From an uncultured Ruminococcus sp. (GTDB lineage Bacteria > Bacillota > Clostridia > Oscillospirales > CAG-382), in NCBI GenBank assembly GCA_902772845.1, contig CACYCI010000082.1, forward strand, positions 1 through 34,717: a stretch of DNA of 34,717 nt, written 5' to 3'. The translations under genes were made by a program, and so were the position numbers. Of this stretch, positions 1 through 7,444 are shown in pieces; within the stretch, counting starts at the first letter, position 1; every line of letters begins with the position of its first letter. The notes beneath the pieces were generated by a model. The model did no database searches. It saw nothing but the letters and a program-made list of their open reading frames with translations, and was not told the DNA's origin.

Positions 1-1
1 A

Positions 2-49
2 GAGGGCGATATACTCGAAGCGTACGTTATGGAGGAGATCCCCAGATAA
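2..49 (+). CDS. infB: Translation initiation factor IF-2, C-terminal end (partial)
   Basis: Only the last 15 codons lie in the window, reading EGDILEAYVMEEIPR and then a TAA stop at 47-49. The GDI(L/I)EAY/F pattern followed by a short acidic tail matches the end of domain IV of IF-2, the GTPase that brings initiator tRNA to the ribosome. The stop overlaps the rbfA ATG by one base (TAATG), which is the usual infB-rbfA arrangement in Bacillota. Start and catalytic domains are outside the window. Confidence 0.8.
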   Translation, partial: EGDILEAYVMEEIPR

Positions 50-393
50 TGCCTTCTTACAGGATAAACAAGATCAACGAACAGGTCCGCGAGGTCATGA
101 CAGAAATATTCCGCTCCGTAAAGGATCCGCGCGTTTCGCGCGCATTCGTCACCGTTTCGGCGGCTGACGTTTCCAAGGATCTTTCGGTAGCCAGGATCTA
201 TTACGGCGTTATAACCGGCAACGAAGAGGACGTGTCCAAAGGGCTTGCCTCGGCGAACGGGTATATCCGTTCCGAGCTGGCGTCGCGCCTCAATCTTCGC
301 GTTACTCCGCGGCTGGTGTTCATCAAGGACGAATCCGGCGAACGCGCTCTGCGCATAGCCGAACTGCTCAAGGAAAACGGTGGCTCAAAGTGA
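49..393 (+). CDS. rbfA: 30S ribosome-binding factor A
   Basis: RbfA is a small KH-like-fold protein that binds immature 30S subunits and helps mature the 5' end of 16S rRNA. The 114-residue length is normal. Visible signatures are an N-terminal RINKINEQVREV helix, the DPRV turn near residues 27-30, and the LRVTPRLVFIKDES strand near residues 83-96, close to the family's R.(T/V)P.L.F..D.S pattern. The ATG overlaps the infB stop by one base, and the GGAGGAG at 30-36 upstream acts as ribosome binding site. The stop overlaps the GTG start of the next gene (GTGA). Translational coupling along infB-rbfA-nrnA-truB is likely. Confidence 0.95.
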   Translation: MPSYRINKINEQVREVMTEIFRSVKDPRVSRAFVTVSAADVSKDLSVARIYYGVITGNEEDVSKGLASANGYIRSELASRLNLRVTPRLVFIKDESGERALRIAELLKENGGSK

Positions 394-1358
394 AAACTTC
401 TGTAAAGCATTTTGCCCGTTTTTTGCTCGAGCACGATGATTATCTCATCTACACGCACGGTCAGGCGGACGCCGACACGCTCGGCTCCGCTCTGGCTCTG
501 AGGCGTGCGCTCATTTTGCTGGGAAAAAGCGCGGTGATCTGCAATCCGGCGCCTGTTCCCCAAAAGCTGAACTTTTTGTTCGACGAACAGAATAACGTAA
601 CTGTCGGGCTGCCTTCGGGCAGCTTTACGCATATAAGCGTGGATATCGCGTCGCCTGCAATGCTGGCGGGTTTCGACAAAAAGTATATAGACTCGCTCGT
701 TTTCGACTATTCGGTCGATCATCACGCAGTGAATACCGTTCGGGCAAAAAATCTGCTCTGCCTGCCGGAGTACCCCGCCGCGTCTGAGATCATCGCGGAA
801 ACCGTGCAGGCGCTCGGGGTGGAGATCGACAGCCGTATGGCGCTGTGGCTTTACGCCGGCATCTCGGCGGATTCGGGCTGCTTTCGCTATTCGTCAACGC
901 GACCTTCAACGCTGCGGCTCGCCGCACGTCTTATCGGCACGGGGATCGATTTTGCAAAGATCAACCGGCTGCTTTTTGATAACAAGACCGCCGGTGCGGT
1001 CCTGCTCGAAAAGGACGCGTATAATAATTTGGAACTCTTTTACGGCGGCAAGGTCGCCGTTGTGTGCGTTTCGGAAGAAGCGCTCGCCGACGGCCGCGTG
1101 GAAGACAGCGACGCCGACGGACTGAACGATATCCCGCGGCGTATAGGCGGAGTGGAAGTTTCAGCGGTGATACGCCGCAGAGGTGACGAGATAAAGGTCA
1201 CGCTCAGGAGCAACGATTATTACGACGTGGCCGCGCTGGCGCAAAAATTCGGCGGCGGCGGGCACGTTCACGCCGCGGGCTGCCGTTTTTATACCGACGT
1301 TGCCGACGCCAAGGCGCGGATCTTAAAGGCGCTGGAGGGTGATTTTTATGCCGGTTGA
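390..1358 (+). CDS. nrnA: DHH-family bifunctional oligoribonuclease/pAp phosphatase
   Basis: NrnA degrades nanoRNA and converts pAp to AMP using a Mn-dependent DHH phosphoesterase core. The 322-residue protein shows the expected order: an N-terminal metal-binding motif ADADTLGSAL near residues 26-35, VDHH near 109-112, DSGCFRYSST in the middle, and the C-terminal DHHA1 substrate loop FGGGGHVHAAGC. The first motif reads HGQADADT where the family usually has HxxPDGDA, so one Gly is substituted while both aspartates remain. It starts at GTG inside the rbfA stop (4-base overlap) and its end overlaps truB by 11 bases. The position between rbfA and truB is the common one in Clostridia and Bacilli, supporting a role in RNA turnover linked to ribosome assembly. 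Confidence 0.9.
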   Translation: MKTSVKHFARFLLEHDDYLIYTHGQADADTLGSALALRRALILLGKSAVICNPAPVPQKLNFLFDEQNNVTVGLPSGSFTHISVDIASPAMLAGFDKKYIDSLVFDYSVDHHAVNTVRAKNLLCLPEYPAASEIIAETVQALGVEIDSRMALWLYAGISADSGCFRYSSTRPSTLRLAARLIGTGIDFAKINRLLFDNKTAGAVLLEKDAYNNLELFYGGKVAVVCVSEEALADGRVEDSDADGLNDIPRRIGGVEVSAVIRRRGDEIKVTLRSNDYYDVAALAQKFGGGGHVHAAGCRFYTDVADAKARILKALEGDFYAG

Positions 1359-2238
1359 CGGAGTGGTGAACTTTTACAAGCCGTGCGGGATGACTTCGCA
1401 AAGGGCGGTGAATATAGTAAAAAAACTGTTTTCCGCTGCTAAAGCGGGCCATTGCGGCACGCTCGACCCGGATGCGTGCGGCGTGCTCCCGGTCATGCTC
1501 GGAAGCGCCGTAAAACTTTCGGAATATCTTGTGGATCACGATAAAAGCTATACTGCGCGGCTCGCGCTGGGGTTTTGCACCGACACCGGCGATATTACCG
1601 GCAGCGTCACCGCGCGCACCTGCGTTTTGCCCGGCCCGGATGAACTCTTAGCGGCCGCAAAAAGCTTTGAAGGCGGATATATGCAGACTCCGCCTATGTA
1701 TTCGGCGCTCAAAGTGAACGGGGTCAAACTCGTGGACGCCGCACGCCGCGGCGCGGAAATAGAACGCGCTCCCAGATTCGTGGCGATAAACAGAATAGAA
1801 ATATCCGGCGGCGGTGAGTACGCCGCGCTGCGCGTGGAATGTTCGCGCGGGACGTATATTCGCACGCTGTGCGAGGATATAGCAAAAAAAGCCGGTACGC
1901 TCGGCTGTATGGCTTCGCTCGAACGCACCCGCGTAGGCGGATTCAACGCTTCGGAATCTGTAAGACTCGAAACACTTCAAAACGCTTCCGCCAAGGAGCT
2001 TGCCGCTTTCATCATACCGCCGGAAGACGTGCTGCCGCAGTTTGAAAAGGTCGTGCTTCCGCCGTTTTACGAAAAACTCGTGCGCAACGGCTGCGCGGTG
2101 GATATAAAAAAGTTCGCGCCGGGGCTTGAGTGCGGCGCAACGTTCCGCCTTTACGGCGAAAACGGATTTTTCGGCATTGGCGAAACGTTCGGATTCGACA
2201 CAAACGTGCTTTTGAAACACAAAAAAATATTGGCGTGA
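1348..2238 (+). CDS. truB: tRNA pseudouridine(55) synthase
   Basis: TruB isomerises U55 of the T-loop in almost all tRNAs. The catalytic aspartate sits in GTLDPDACGVL (Asp40), and the preceding KPCGMTSQ and following LGSAVKLSEYL segments match the family. The RGTYIRTL motif lies near mid-protein, and a short PUA-like C-terminal tail follows. I chose the ATG at 1348 because GGAGG at 1334-1338 is 9 bases upstream; an in-frame GTG at 1339 would add three residues but overlaps its own ribosome binding site. The gene overlaps the end of nrnA by 11 bases, so coupling is likely. At 296 residues it is a normal length for the bacterial enzyme. Confidence 0.94.
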   Translation: MPVDGVVNFYKPCGMTSQRAVNIVKKLFSAAKAGHCGTLDPDACGVLPVMLGSAVKLSEYLVDHDKSYTARLALGFCTDTGDITGSVTARTCVLPGPDELLAAAKSFEGGYMQTPPMYSALKVNGVKLVDAARRGAEIERAPRFVAINRIEISGGGEYAALRVECSRGTYIRTLCEDIAKKAGTLGCMASLERTRVGGFNASESVRLETLQNASAKELAAFIIPPEDVLPQFEKVVLPPFYEKLVRNGCAVDIKKFAPGLECGATFRLYGENGFFGIGETFGFDTNVLLKHKKILA

Positions 2239-2246
2239 GACTCGCT

Positions 2247-2275
2247 TTGACATAATACTACAGCGATAAGATGAT
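2247..2275 (+). promoter_or_regulatory. Candidate promoter for the ParB/Noc gene
   Basis: A perfect -35 hexamer TTGACA (2247-2252) is followed after 17 bases by GATGAT (2270-2275), a 4/6 match to TATAAT. It lies in the 99-base gap between truB and the next start, so the partition-like gene can be transcribed separately from the infB operon. Confidence 0.45.
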
Positions 2276-2337
2276 AAACTTGCAAAAAGAGCAGGTTTAT
2301 TTTCTTTTTGTGCGCAGGAAAGGAGCGTTGCGCCGAT

Positions 2338-3240
2338 ATGAAAAAAAGACAAAAAATTGTTTTTCTGCCGGTAGGGGAGCTGCTCCCCAACCCGCGTCAG
2401 CCGCGGAGCACTTTTGACGACGCTTCGCTGTGCGAACTCGCCGAAAGCATAAGACGGTTCGGAATGATCCAGCCCATAACCGTAAAGCGGCGCGAAAAGG
2501 TCCCTAAGGTCGAGATCAACAGTCAGATCGTGAGCGCGCCGCAATATGAAATAATCGCGGGGGAACGTCGCTGGCGCGCCGCGCGTATGATCGGGATGTC
2601 TTCCGTGCCGTGCATCGTTTTGGAATGCAGCACCCAAAACAGTGCGTATCTGGCGTTTTGCGAAAACGTCTTCCGCGAAGATCTTTCGTTTTTCGATATC
2701 GCCTCCGCGCTTCAGGATATGCTCGCCGTATCCGGCAAGACGCAGACAGAGCTTGCGAAGACGCTGGGGATGAGCCAGTCGGCGGTAGCCAATAAGCTGC
2801 GGCTGCTGCGGCTCACGCCGGAAGAACGTGAATTCGTTATGAAAAACAGACTTACGGAAAAGCACGCGCGCGCCTTTGTGCGCGTGGACGATATAACTAA
2901 ACGCGGCGAGATAATGCGCCGCGCCGCGCTGCTGGGATGGTCATCGCAGGAAACCGACAAAAAAGTCAGCGCGTTGTTCGTGGACGAACGCCCGCCCGTG
3001 CGCGAAAAAAGAACCGGGTTCAGAGGCAGGCGCGTGGTGGCTGTTTCGGACATAGGGATGTTCATAAATTCCATAAACAACGCTGTGCGCATAGCTCACG
3101 ACGTGGGCGTAGACGTGGAACGCCGCGACGTGGAGACGGGCGATTCGCTGGAAATAATCATCACAGTCCCCAAAAAAAGCAAAGCCGCGCTCACGGCGCG
3201 GGCTCAGGCGGCAAAATGCTCCGGCGGGAACGTTCAATAA
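2338..3240 (+). CDS. ParB/Noc-family DNA-binding protein (CTP-clamp type)
   Basis: The 300-residue protein has the ParB/Noc layout. The N-terminal CTPase domain includes LPNPRQPR (16-23), GERRWRA (75-81, the arginine patch) and ENVFREDL (109-116). A helix-turn-helix at about 134-156 (TQTELAKTLGMSQSAVANKL) follows. The tail, with IGMFINSINNAVRIAHDVGVD, resembles the C-terminus of clostridial Noc-like proteins. Family members bind parS- or NBS-like sites and slide on DNA as CTP-gated clamps. It lacks the amphipathic N-terminal membrane helix of Bacillus Noc, and no ParA gene is adjacent, so its exact role is open. AAAGGAG at 2319-2325 favours the ATG at 2338 over an in-frame GTG at 2308. The gene ends inside a strong terminator. 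Confidence 0.8.
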   Translation: MKKRQKIVFLPVGELLPNPRQPRSTFDDASLCELAESIRRFGMIQPITVKRREKVPKVEINSQIVSAPQYEIIAGERRWRAARMIGMSSVPCIVLECSTQNSAYLAFCENVFREDLSFFDIASALQDMLAVSGKTQTELAKTLGMSQSAVANKLRLLRLTPEEREFVMKNRLTEKHARAFVRVDDITKRGEIMRRAALLGWSSQETDKKVSALFVDERPPVREKRTGFRGRRVVAVSDIGMFINSINNAVRIAHDVGVDVERRDVETGDSLEIIITVPKKSKAALTARAQAAKCSGGNVQ

Positions 3241-3260
3241 ACGTTCCCGCCGGGTTTTTT
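3221..3260 (+). terminator. Rho-independent terminator after the ParB/Noc gene
   Basis: A 14-bp perfect stem (3221-3234 with 3240-3253), 5-base loop and T run at 3255-3260. The 5' arm is coding sequence of the preceding gene, whose TAA is at the loop/3' arm boundary. The minus strand lacks a good T tract beyond the stem (TTTT only after several bases), so it is a weaker stop for the convergent gene. Confidence 0.92.
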
Positions 3261-3888
3261 ACTTTTTCTTTGTGAATATCAGAGTGTGCGGAGGCGCGTC
3301 GCAGACGATCAGCTGCGACGTCAGCGTTACGCCGTCGTAAGTGAGGCGCGTCATGCCGTACAGCTCGTATCTGGAAGGGTCGGCGTCCGCTATAAGGTAT
3401 ATTCTTTCGTTCGCCGCGTCGTAATTGCCGTGCAGCGCGTGGACGGTGATGACCGTCCTGCTGTCTATTTTGAGCTTGTCGCCGCAAAATTCAAGTTCAA
3501 AGATCCCGCTCTGATCCTTCCATTTGCCTTGCAGCTCTTTAAGCACGCTGTCGCAGACAGTGTAATTCCCGTACCTGGAATTTTCGGTCTTGGTAAGCAC
3601 CGTGGCGCTCGGCCCGGTGATAGGGAAGTGCTCTTCAAACGTCAGCTTGCCTTCGGAATAGGATATTTTCGTTACTGTTGCGTAGTCGGAACCGGAATCC
3701 GGGTAACGCAGTCCGTTGCGTTCCAATTCGAGCACAACGCCGTTTTCGGTCTCTTTGGGTTCGTATTTTGTGCAAAGCACCGGCGTGTTCCGCCAAAGGA
3801 CGGTCAACTCCTTGCGGTCTATCTCTATTCGGGTGCCTACAACGCCGCGCTCTTCCCAGGCGCCGGAAAGCTCTTTGAGGATCCTCAT
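3259..3888 (-). CDS. Hypothetical protein with two tandem homologous domains
   Basis: I do not recognise the family. The 209-residue protein has no signal peptide or membrane segment and looks beta-rich. It contains an internal duplication: LKELSGAWEERG near the N-terminus matches LKELQGKWKDQSG around residue 116. The ends of the halves also match (ATVTKISYSEGKLTF...ATVLTKTE with YGMTRLTYDGVTLTS...HTLIFTKKK). Each half is about 95-110 residues, of a size and style seen in lipocalin-like or META-like beta barrels; that fold idea is inference. The start is the ATG at 3888, ten bases after AAAGGAG. The frame is also open upstream to an ATG at 3942 within the repeat leader. It has its own promoter and converges on the ParB/Noc gene. 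Confidence 0.75.
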   Translation of the reverse strand: MRILKELSGAWEERGVVGTRIEIDRKELTVLWRNTPVLCTKYEPKETENGVVLELERNGLRYPDSGSDYATVTKISYSEGKLTFEEHFPITGPSATVLTKTENSRYGNYTVCDSVLKELQGKWKDQSGIFELEFCGDKLKIDSRTVITVHALHGNYDAANERIYLIADADPSRYELYGMTRLTYDGVTLTSQLIVCDAPPHTLIFTKKK

Positions 3889-3911
3889 TTCAACGTATCT
3901 CCTTTGCTTTT

Positions 3912-3950
3912 TGCATCTGCTTTCTGCATCTGCTTTCTGCATCTGCTTTC
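3912..3950. repeat. Three perfect tandem copies of a 13-bp unit in a 5' leader
   Basis: The unit TGCATCTGCTTTC (plus strand) occurs exactly three times head to tail at 3912-3924, 3925-3937 and 3938-3950. The array sits between the predicted -10 box (3957-3962) and the ribosome binding site of the minus-strand gene ending at 3259, so it forms almost the whole upstream leader of that mRNA. The leader unit reads GAAAGCAGATGCA. It could be a slippage-prone microsatellite or a binding site array. Confidence 0.9.
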
Positions 3951-3956
3951 TGTTTG

Positions 3957-3985
3957 ATTATACCATATAATGAATATCCGGTCAA
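3957..3985 (-). promoter_or_regulatory. Promoter of the two-domain hypothetical gene
   Basis: On the minus strand TTGACC (3985-3980), a 17-base spacer and TATAAT (3962-3957) form a near-consensus vegetative promoter. Transcription would begin at about 3950, at the first copy of the 13-bp repeat. Confidence 0.8.
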
Positions 3986-4035
3986 TAGCAGCGAGCGCAA
4001 AAGACAAGCCCTTTTCGTTCAAGGGCAAGATCGTG

Positions 4036-4573
4036 GATAAACTGCGCGAAGGAATAAAAGAAGATCTTGCCGAACGCGCCCTGAAATCATCTTGCGTTCA
4101 AAGGGCTGGCCGTCAACGAAAAAAAGCATGTGCTTTCCGCGCCCGGCGAGCCGTGGGAATTCCTGGGCTTCAGGTACGAAAACGGAAGAGTGGATCTTGC
4201 GCGCGCGTCGATCGATAAAATGAAAGCCAAGATCAGCCGAAAGTGCCGCGCCCTGTACCGCCGGCGAATGAAAAAGAACGTGGATTTTGACCGCGCGGCC
4301 AAGGTGGTCATACGGATCTTCAACCAAAAATACTGCGATACCGACGAGCTCGAGGATTTCACCTGGAGCAGAGGTTTTTCCCAGTGCTCACGACAGCTGA
4401 CGGCTTGCGCGAGCTCGACGGATATCTGCTCGAAAATCTTCGTTGGATATACAGCGGCAGGCATTACAAAGGCAATTATGCGGTCACATACCAAAAATTA
4501 AAGCAGCTCGGCTACCGCAGTCTGGTGCACGAATACTACAAATTCAAAAAACGCCTTCCGGTTCGGACAAAAG
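4036..4573 (+). pseudogene. Decayed reverse transcriptase / maturase C-terminal remnant
   Basis: The fragment resembles the thumb and C-terminal part of clostridial reverse transcriptases. Frame 2 reads LAVNEKKHVLSAPGEPWEFL followed by GFRY, then SIDKMKAKISRKCRALYRRR. Frame 1 resumes with FPVLTTADGLRELDGYL and ends with KLKQLGYRSLVHEYYKFKK. The frame change falls at the T run 4375-4379, where one missing T explains it. An earlier break near 4085 shifts from frame 1 (KLREGIKEDLAERA) to frame 2, with a stop at 4082 in frame 2. The YADD palm region is absent, so this is a 5'-truncated, frameshifted relic. Whether the parent was a group II intron protein or another RT class cannot be decided. Apart from it and the adjoining hairpin, nothing else is seen between 3985 and 4619. 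Confidence 0.65.
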
Positions 4574-4574
4574 C

Positions 4575-4606
4575 AAAGCAGACTGAACATGTTCAGTCTG
4601 CTTTTT
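4575..4606. terminator. Palindromic hairpin terminator, probably bidirectional
   Basis: A perfect 30-base palindrome at 4575-4604 (AAAGCAGACTGAACA and its complement) ends in a run of five T on the plus strand at 4602-4606. On the minus strand the stem is followed by GCTTTTG. It lies between the reverse-transcriptase remnant (+) and the end of the phosphoesterase gene (-) and can serve both. Confidence 0.8.
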
Positions 4607-4619
4607 GTATTGCCGTTAT

Positions 4620-5315
4620 TTAAAGCTCTATTATCTCGTAGGCGCCGTCGTATTCGCACATCGCGGGGAGCGACACGTATTCTATGCCGTTGCGCACGGT
4701 CCTGTGGCCGGGGTGATGATGCCCCTGGAAGACGGTCCTGACCTTGCCGCTTTTTTCTATTATGTCTATCACTTCGGCAGCGTTGGAAAGCCGCAGCACC
4801 TCCGGGATCTCCGGATCGAGATTCTGATGCATAAAAATGTAAACTTTGTTACCGCAGGCGGCAAGACGCTGCCCGAGCGCCGCGGCGTCCGGCAGGAACG
4901 TGTCGCGCCAATCGGTGTCGCCGCGTGCGTAACGCGCTCCGTTCGAAAAATAGCACGCATCCAAAAAGATAAGGTCGCATTCCGGCGTGTGGATATCGTG
5001 CGGCTCGCATCCGCCGAGCACGCGGTAGAATTCCTCCGCCCCGTACGAAAACGAATCGTGGTTGCCCATTATGCAGAAAGTGGGAATGTGGAATGAATGG
5101 ATCGTTTGCGAAAGCAGCGTGAGGTTTTCCAGCTCCTGTTCGTGAGGCCGGTCGCTGTCCGCAAGATCGCCGAGGCATACGGCGAGCTCGCACCCTGCTG
5201 CGGTAAAGGCGGCATACGCGTCTTTGATCTTTTGCAGCGACGCTTTATTAAAACGCCTTTCGCCGCTTTTTTCGCGGTTCGCGTAATGCGGATCGGCGTA
5301 AAGTCCTATTTTCAT
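4620..5315 (-). CDS. Calcineurin-like metallophosphoesterase
   Basis: A 231-residue cytoplasmic protein with all five motifs of the calcineurin-like fold: DPH (residues 8-10), GDLAD (49-53), GNHD (84-87), MHQ (162-164) and GHHH (198-201). These bind a two-metal centre that hydrolyses phosphomono- or diesters. Substrate is unknown; the layout resembles cyclic-nucleotide-phosphodiesterase-like (CpdA/Icc-type) members, which is inference. GAAAGGG lies about 12 bases before the ATG at 5315. A terminator at 5336-5369 separates it from the upstream lipoprotein gene and no good promoter is visible in the short gap, so it may depend on read-through. It ends just before the hairpin at 4575. Confidence 0.88.
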   Translation of the reverse strand: MKIGLYADPHYANREKSGERRFNKASLQKIKDAYAAFTAAGCELAVCLGDLADSDRPHEQELENLTLLSQTIHSFHIPTFCIMGNHDSFSYGAEEFYRVLGGCEPHDIHTPECDLIFLDACYFSNGARYARGDTDWRDTFLPDAAALGQRLAACGNKVYIFMHQNLDPEIPEVLRLSNAAEVIDIIEKSGKVRTVFQGHHHPGHRTVRNGIEYVSLPAMCEYDGAYEIIEL

Positions 5316-5335
5316 AATATGTTTTGCCCTTTCAG

Positions 5336-5369
5336 AAAAAACGCGCTCCGCTCGTGGAGCGCGTTTTTT
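5336..5369 (-). terminator. Terminator after the OppA-like gene
   Basis: Arms AAAAAACGCGCTCC and its complement at 5336-5349 and 5356-5369 flank a 6-base loop, giving a GC stem (8 bp) and a six-T tail on either strand. It follows the minus-strand solute-binding protein stop at 5387 by 17 bases. Confidence 0.9.
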
Positions 5370-5386
5370 ATTATGCTGCGTTTGCC

Positions 5387-7255
5387 TTATTTGGAAGTAT
5401 CCGCCGCTATGCTTTCTTCTGCTTCGCGCGCGTTGACCTCTATGTAATTCTTAAGGCGCAGATTGTGCATATCGTAATAGCCGTAGTAGCTGTCGGTTAT
5501 CAGTTTGGAAAGTTCACCGGAAATGACGTAGCTCCTGGTGTACTGGAACACCGCGGTCGCAGGGCAGAGCTCGGCAAGCATCTTTTCTATTGCGGCGAGC
5601 TTTTCGTATCTCTGCGCGCGGTCGGAAACGTAAATGACTTCTTCCACGAGCGCGTCGTATTCGGCGTTTTCAAGGCCGGTGTAGTGCGGAGTGAAGGTGT
5701 CGGAATCGAGCGAGATGGCGACTTCGTTGCCGCTCGTTTTAGTGGCGAACGGAGCGAGGTACGCGATCGCGTCTACCGAATTGACCGCAAAGTCTACGCC
5801 GAAAACATCCCAGTTGCCGGAAGAAAGGGTCGAGTGGTAATTTTCGGGATAAACGCCCTTGAGCTCAACGGTGAAGCCAAGCTTTTCCCACGCCTGCTTC
5901 GCGTGTTCCGCTATGACCTGATAAGGGTTGTAATTGACTACTTTGTTTTCTTTCTTGGGCTGGAGCTTGTCGGTGTAAAGATCCGCAGAGCGCGGGATAA
6001 GATAGCACAGACGTATGGTCCCGGAAGTCGCGCCGCCTTCGGAAAGCAGAGATCTGGCTTTTGCTTCGTCGGCGGAAGTGGAATAAATATCACCTGCCGA
6101 ACCGCGGAAGTCAGTGCCGCGGCCCTGAGCGAACACGCCGTTGGGGACGAACCCTGCAGAAGCTTTGTAACCCACGCCGAGCTCTTCGACTATGGCGTTC
6201 CTGTCAAGCGCGGCGGAAAGCGCCTGCCTGGTCTTTGCGTTTTTGAGCACGTCGGATTTGGTGTTGAAGAAATAGGTGTAAGTCGAAAGCAGATCGTGAG
6301 TATTGCCGGCGCCGGCGTCGCTGAAGGTCTGCTTGTTGAAGGCACCGAGGAAAAAGCATTTGCCGTCTTTGTAACGGTTGTATTCAAAGGTGTAATTGTC
6401 TATGGGCGAATCGACCTGCGCGTCCTGGGGAATGGTTGTCTCCTGGAAGATGCAGGTGAGGCGAAACGGGATGACGCTCTTGTCGAGCCGGTCTTCTTCC
6501 GCGTCGCGGTAATAATAGTTGTTCCTTTCGAGAACGAGCTTGCACCCCTCTTCATAGCCCTGGACTCTGTACGGACCGTTGCAGAGCACTATGGCGGCGT
6601 TTTTATCCCAATCCTGCAGTCTGTCATAGTTTTTGCTGCCGGGCTTGTTCTGCGAGGTGGCGTATTCCATGACCTGCTGCCTTATCGGCGAAAGCGCTAT
6701 GCAAGAAACGGCTTCGGCAAAGAGATCGAGATCGTATTCCTGCTCGAGCTCCACGCAGAGCAGGTTGTCGCTTTCGGCGTAAACGCCAAGATCGGATTCG
6801 GTCTTTATGCCGGATTTATATGCCAGGGCATTGCGGATGGGGAAGAGCAGAGAAGCGTAAGGCGACTGCATTTCGGGCGAAAGGATACGCGCCCACGCGT
6901 CGGCCACATGCTGCGCCTGGACTCTGATCCCGTCGCTCCAGTATGTTTCGTTTAGCTCAAAATAGATCTTATATATCTCATCGCGGTCGTCGTAGTAGGA
7001 ATACCAGTTCTTGGCGAGCGCGCCGACCACTTTGCCGTTTTCGTTTATGGCGGTGAGCGGCTGATATATGAGCCCGAAAATCAGCGCCGTGTCAGCGGTA
7101 TACTGGACCGCGGCGGGGTCGAGCGATTGCGGGAACGTGGTAATGAACACGTTTATGTTCGCGCCCTTGTCGTCTTCGCCGTGGAGCGTTGTGCAGCTTG
7201 CGAGCACTCCCGCGCACATGCAAACGACGAGAATAAAAGCAACGATTTTTTTCAT
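5387..7255 (-). CDS. Extracellular solute-binding lipoprotein, family 5 (OppA/DppA-like)
   Basis: The 622-residue protein begins with a lipoprotein signal peptide: a Lys-Lys start, a hydrophobic core and lipobox LASC with Cys21 as the lipidated residue. The body has family-5 features, including the opening FITTFPQSLDPAAVQYTADT, then a long periplasmic-binding-protein fold with ALDRNAIVEELGVGYKASAG and a late section on DVFGVDFAVNSVDAIAYLAP. Members capture peptides, nickel or other small solutes for ABC importers. No permease or ATPase genes are adjacent, so it is an orphan that must work with subunits encoded elsewhere or act as a sensor. The ribosome binding site is weak (AAAGG 15 bases from the ATG). 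It has its own promoter and terminator. Confidence 0.9.
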   Translation of the reverse strand: MKKIVAFILVVCMCAGVLASCTTLHGEDDKGANINVFITTFPQSLDPAAVQYTADTALIFGLIYQPLTAINENGKVVGALAKNWYSYYDDRDEIYKIYFELNETYWSDGIRVQAQHVADAWARILSPEMQSPYASLLFPIRNALAYKSGIKTESDLGVYAESDNLLCVELEQEYDLDLFAEAVSCIALSPIRQQVMEYATSQNKPGSKNYDRLQDWDKNAAIVLCNGPYRVQGYEEGCKLVLERNNYYYRDAEEDRLDKSVIPFRLTCIFQETTIPQDAQVDSPIDNYTFEYNRYKDGKCFFLGAFNKQTFSDAGAGNTHDLLSTYTYFFNTKSDVLKNAKTRQALSAALDRNAIVEELGVGYKASAGFVPNGVFAQGRGTDFRGSAGDIYSTSADEAKARSLLSEGGATSGTIRLCYLIPRSADLYTDKLQPKKENKVVNYNPYQVIAEHAKQAWEKLGFTVELKGVYPENYHSTLSSGNWDVFGVDFAVNSVDAIAYLAPFATKTSGNEVAISLDSDTFTPHYTGLENAEYDALVEEVIYVSDRAQRYEKLAAIEKMLAELCPATAVFQYTRSYVISGELSKLITDSYYGYYDMHNLRLKNYIEVNAREAEESIAADTSK

Positions 7256-7362
7256 GCTGAGGTACCAATGCCTTTCTGCTCATATAGGGTAATGCTTTAC
7301 ACCCGTGCGTCTGCATGAGCCGGCAGAGCGGCGGGCGAAGAGAAGATAATCATACAAAATGT

Positions 7363-7391
7363 ATTATAGCACCGCAAAAGCAAAATATCAA
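7363..7391 (-). promoter_or_regulatory. Promoter of the OppA-like gene
   Basis: On the minus strand TTGATA (7391-7386), 17 bases, TATAAT (7368-7363). It implies a leader of about 100 bases before the ATG at 7255. No riboswitch-like structure is apparent in the leader. Confidence 0.85.
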
Positions 7392-7444
7392 TATATAAAT
7401 AAAACAGCGAGTTCATATTTGTGCAGTTGCCAAAATGCGCGGCG

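Noticed and set aside
1648..2865. 405-codon minus-strand frame spanning truB and the ParB/Noc gene
   Set aside because: It crosses two genuine genes and an intergenic promoter, with Arg/Phe-rich composition typical of antisense reading.
3912..3950. Tandem repeats considered as a CRISPR array
   Set aside because: The units are 13 bp, directly adjacent with no spacers, and no cas genes are present.
5324..6955. A 543-codon open frame on the plus strand opposite the OppA-like gene
   Set aside because: It has no recognisable family motifs, lacks a ribosome binding site, runs through a terminator, and mirrors a clear lipoprotein gene; GC-biased third positions create such antisense frames.
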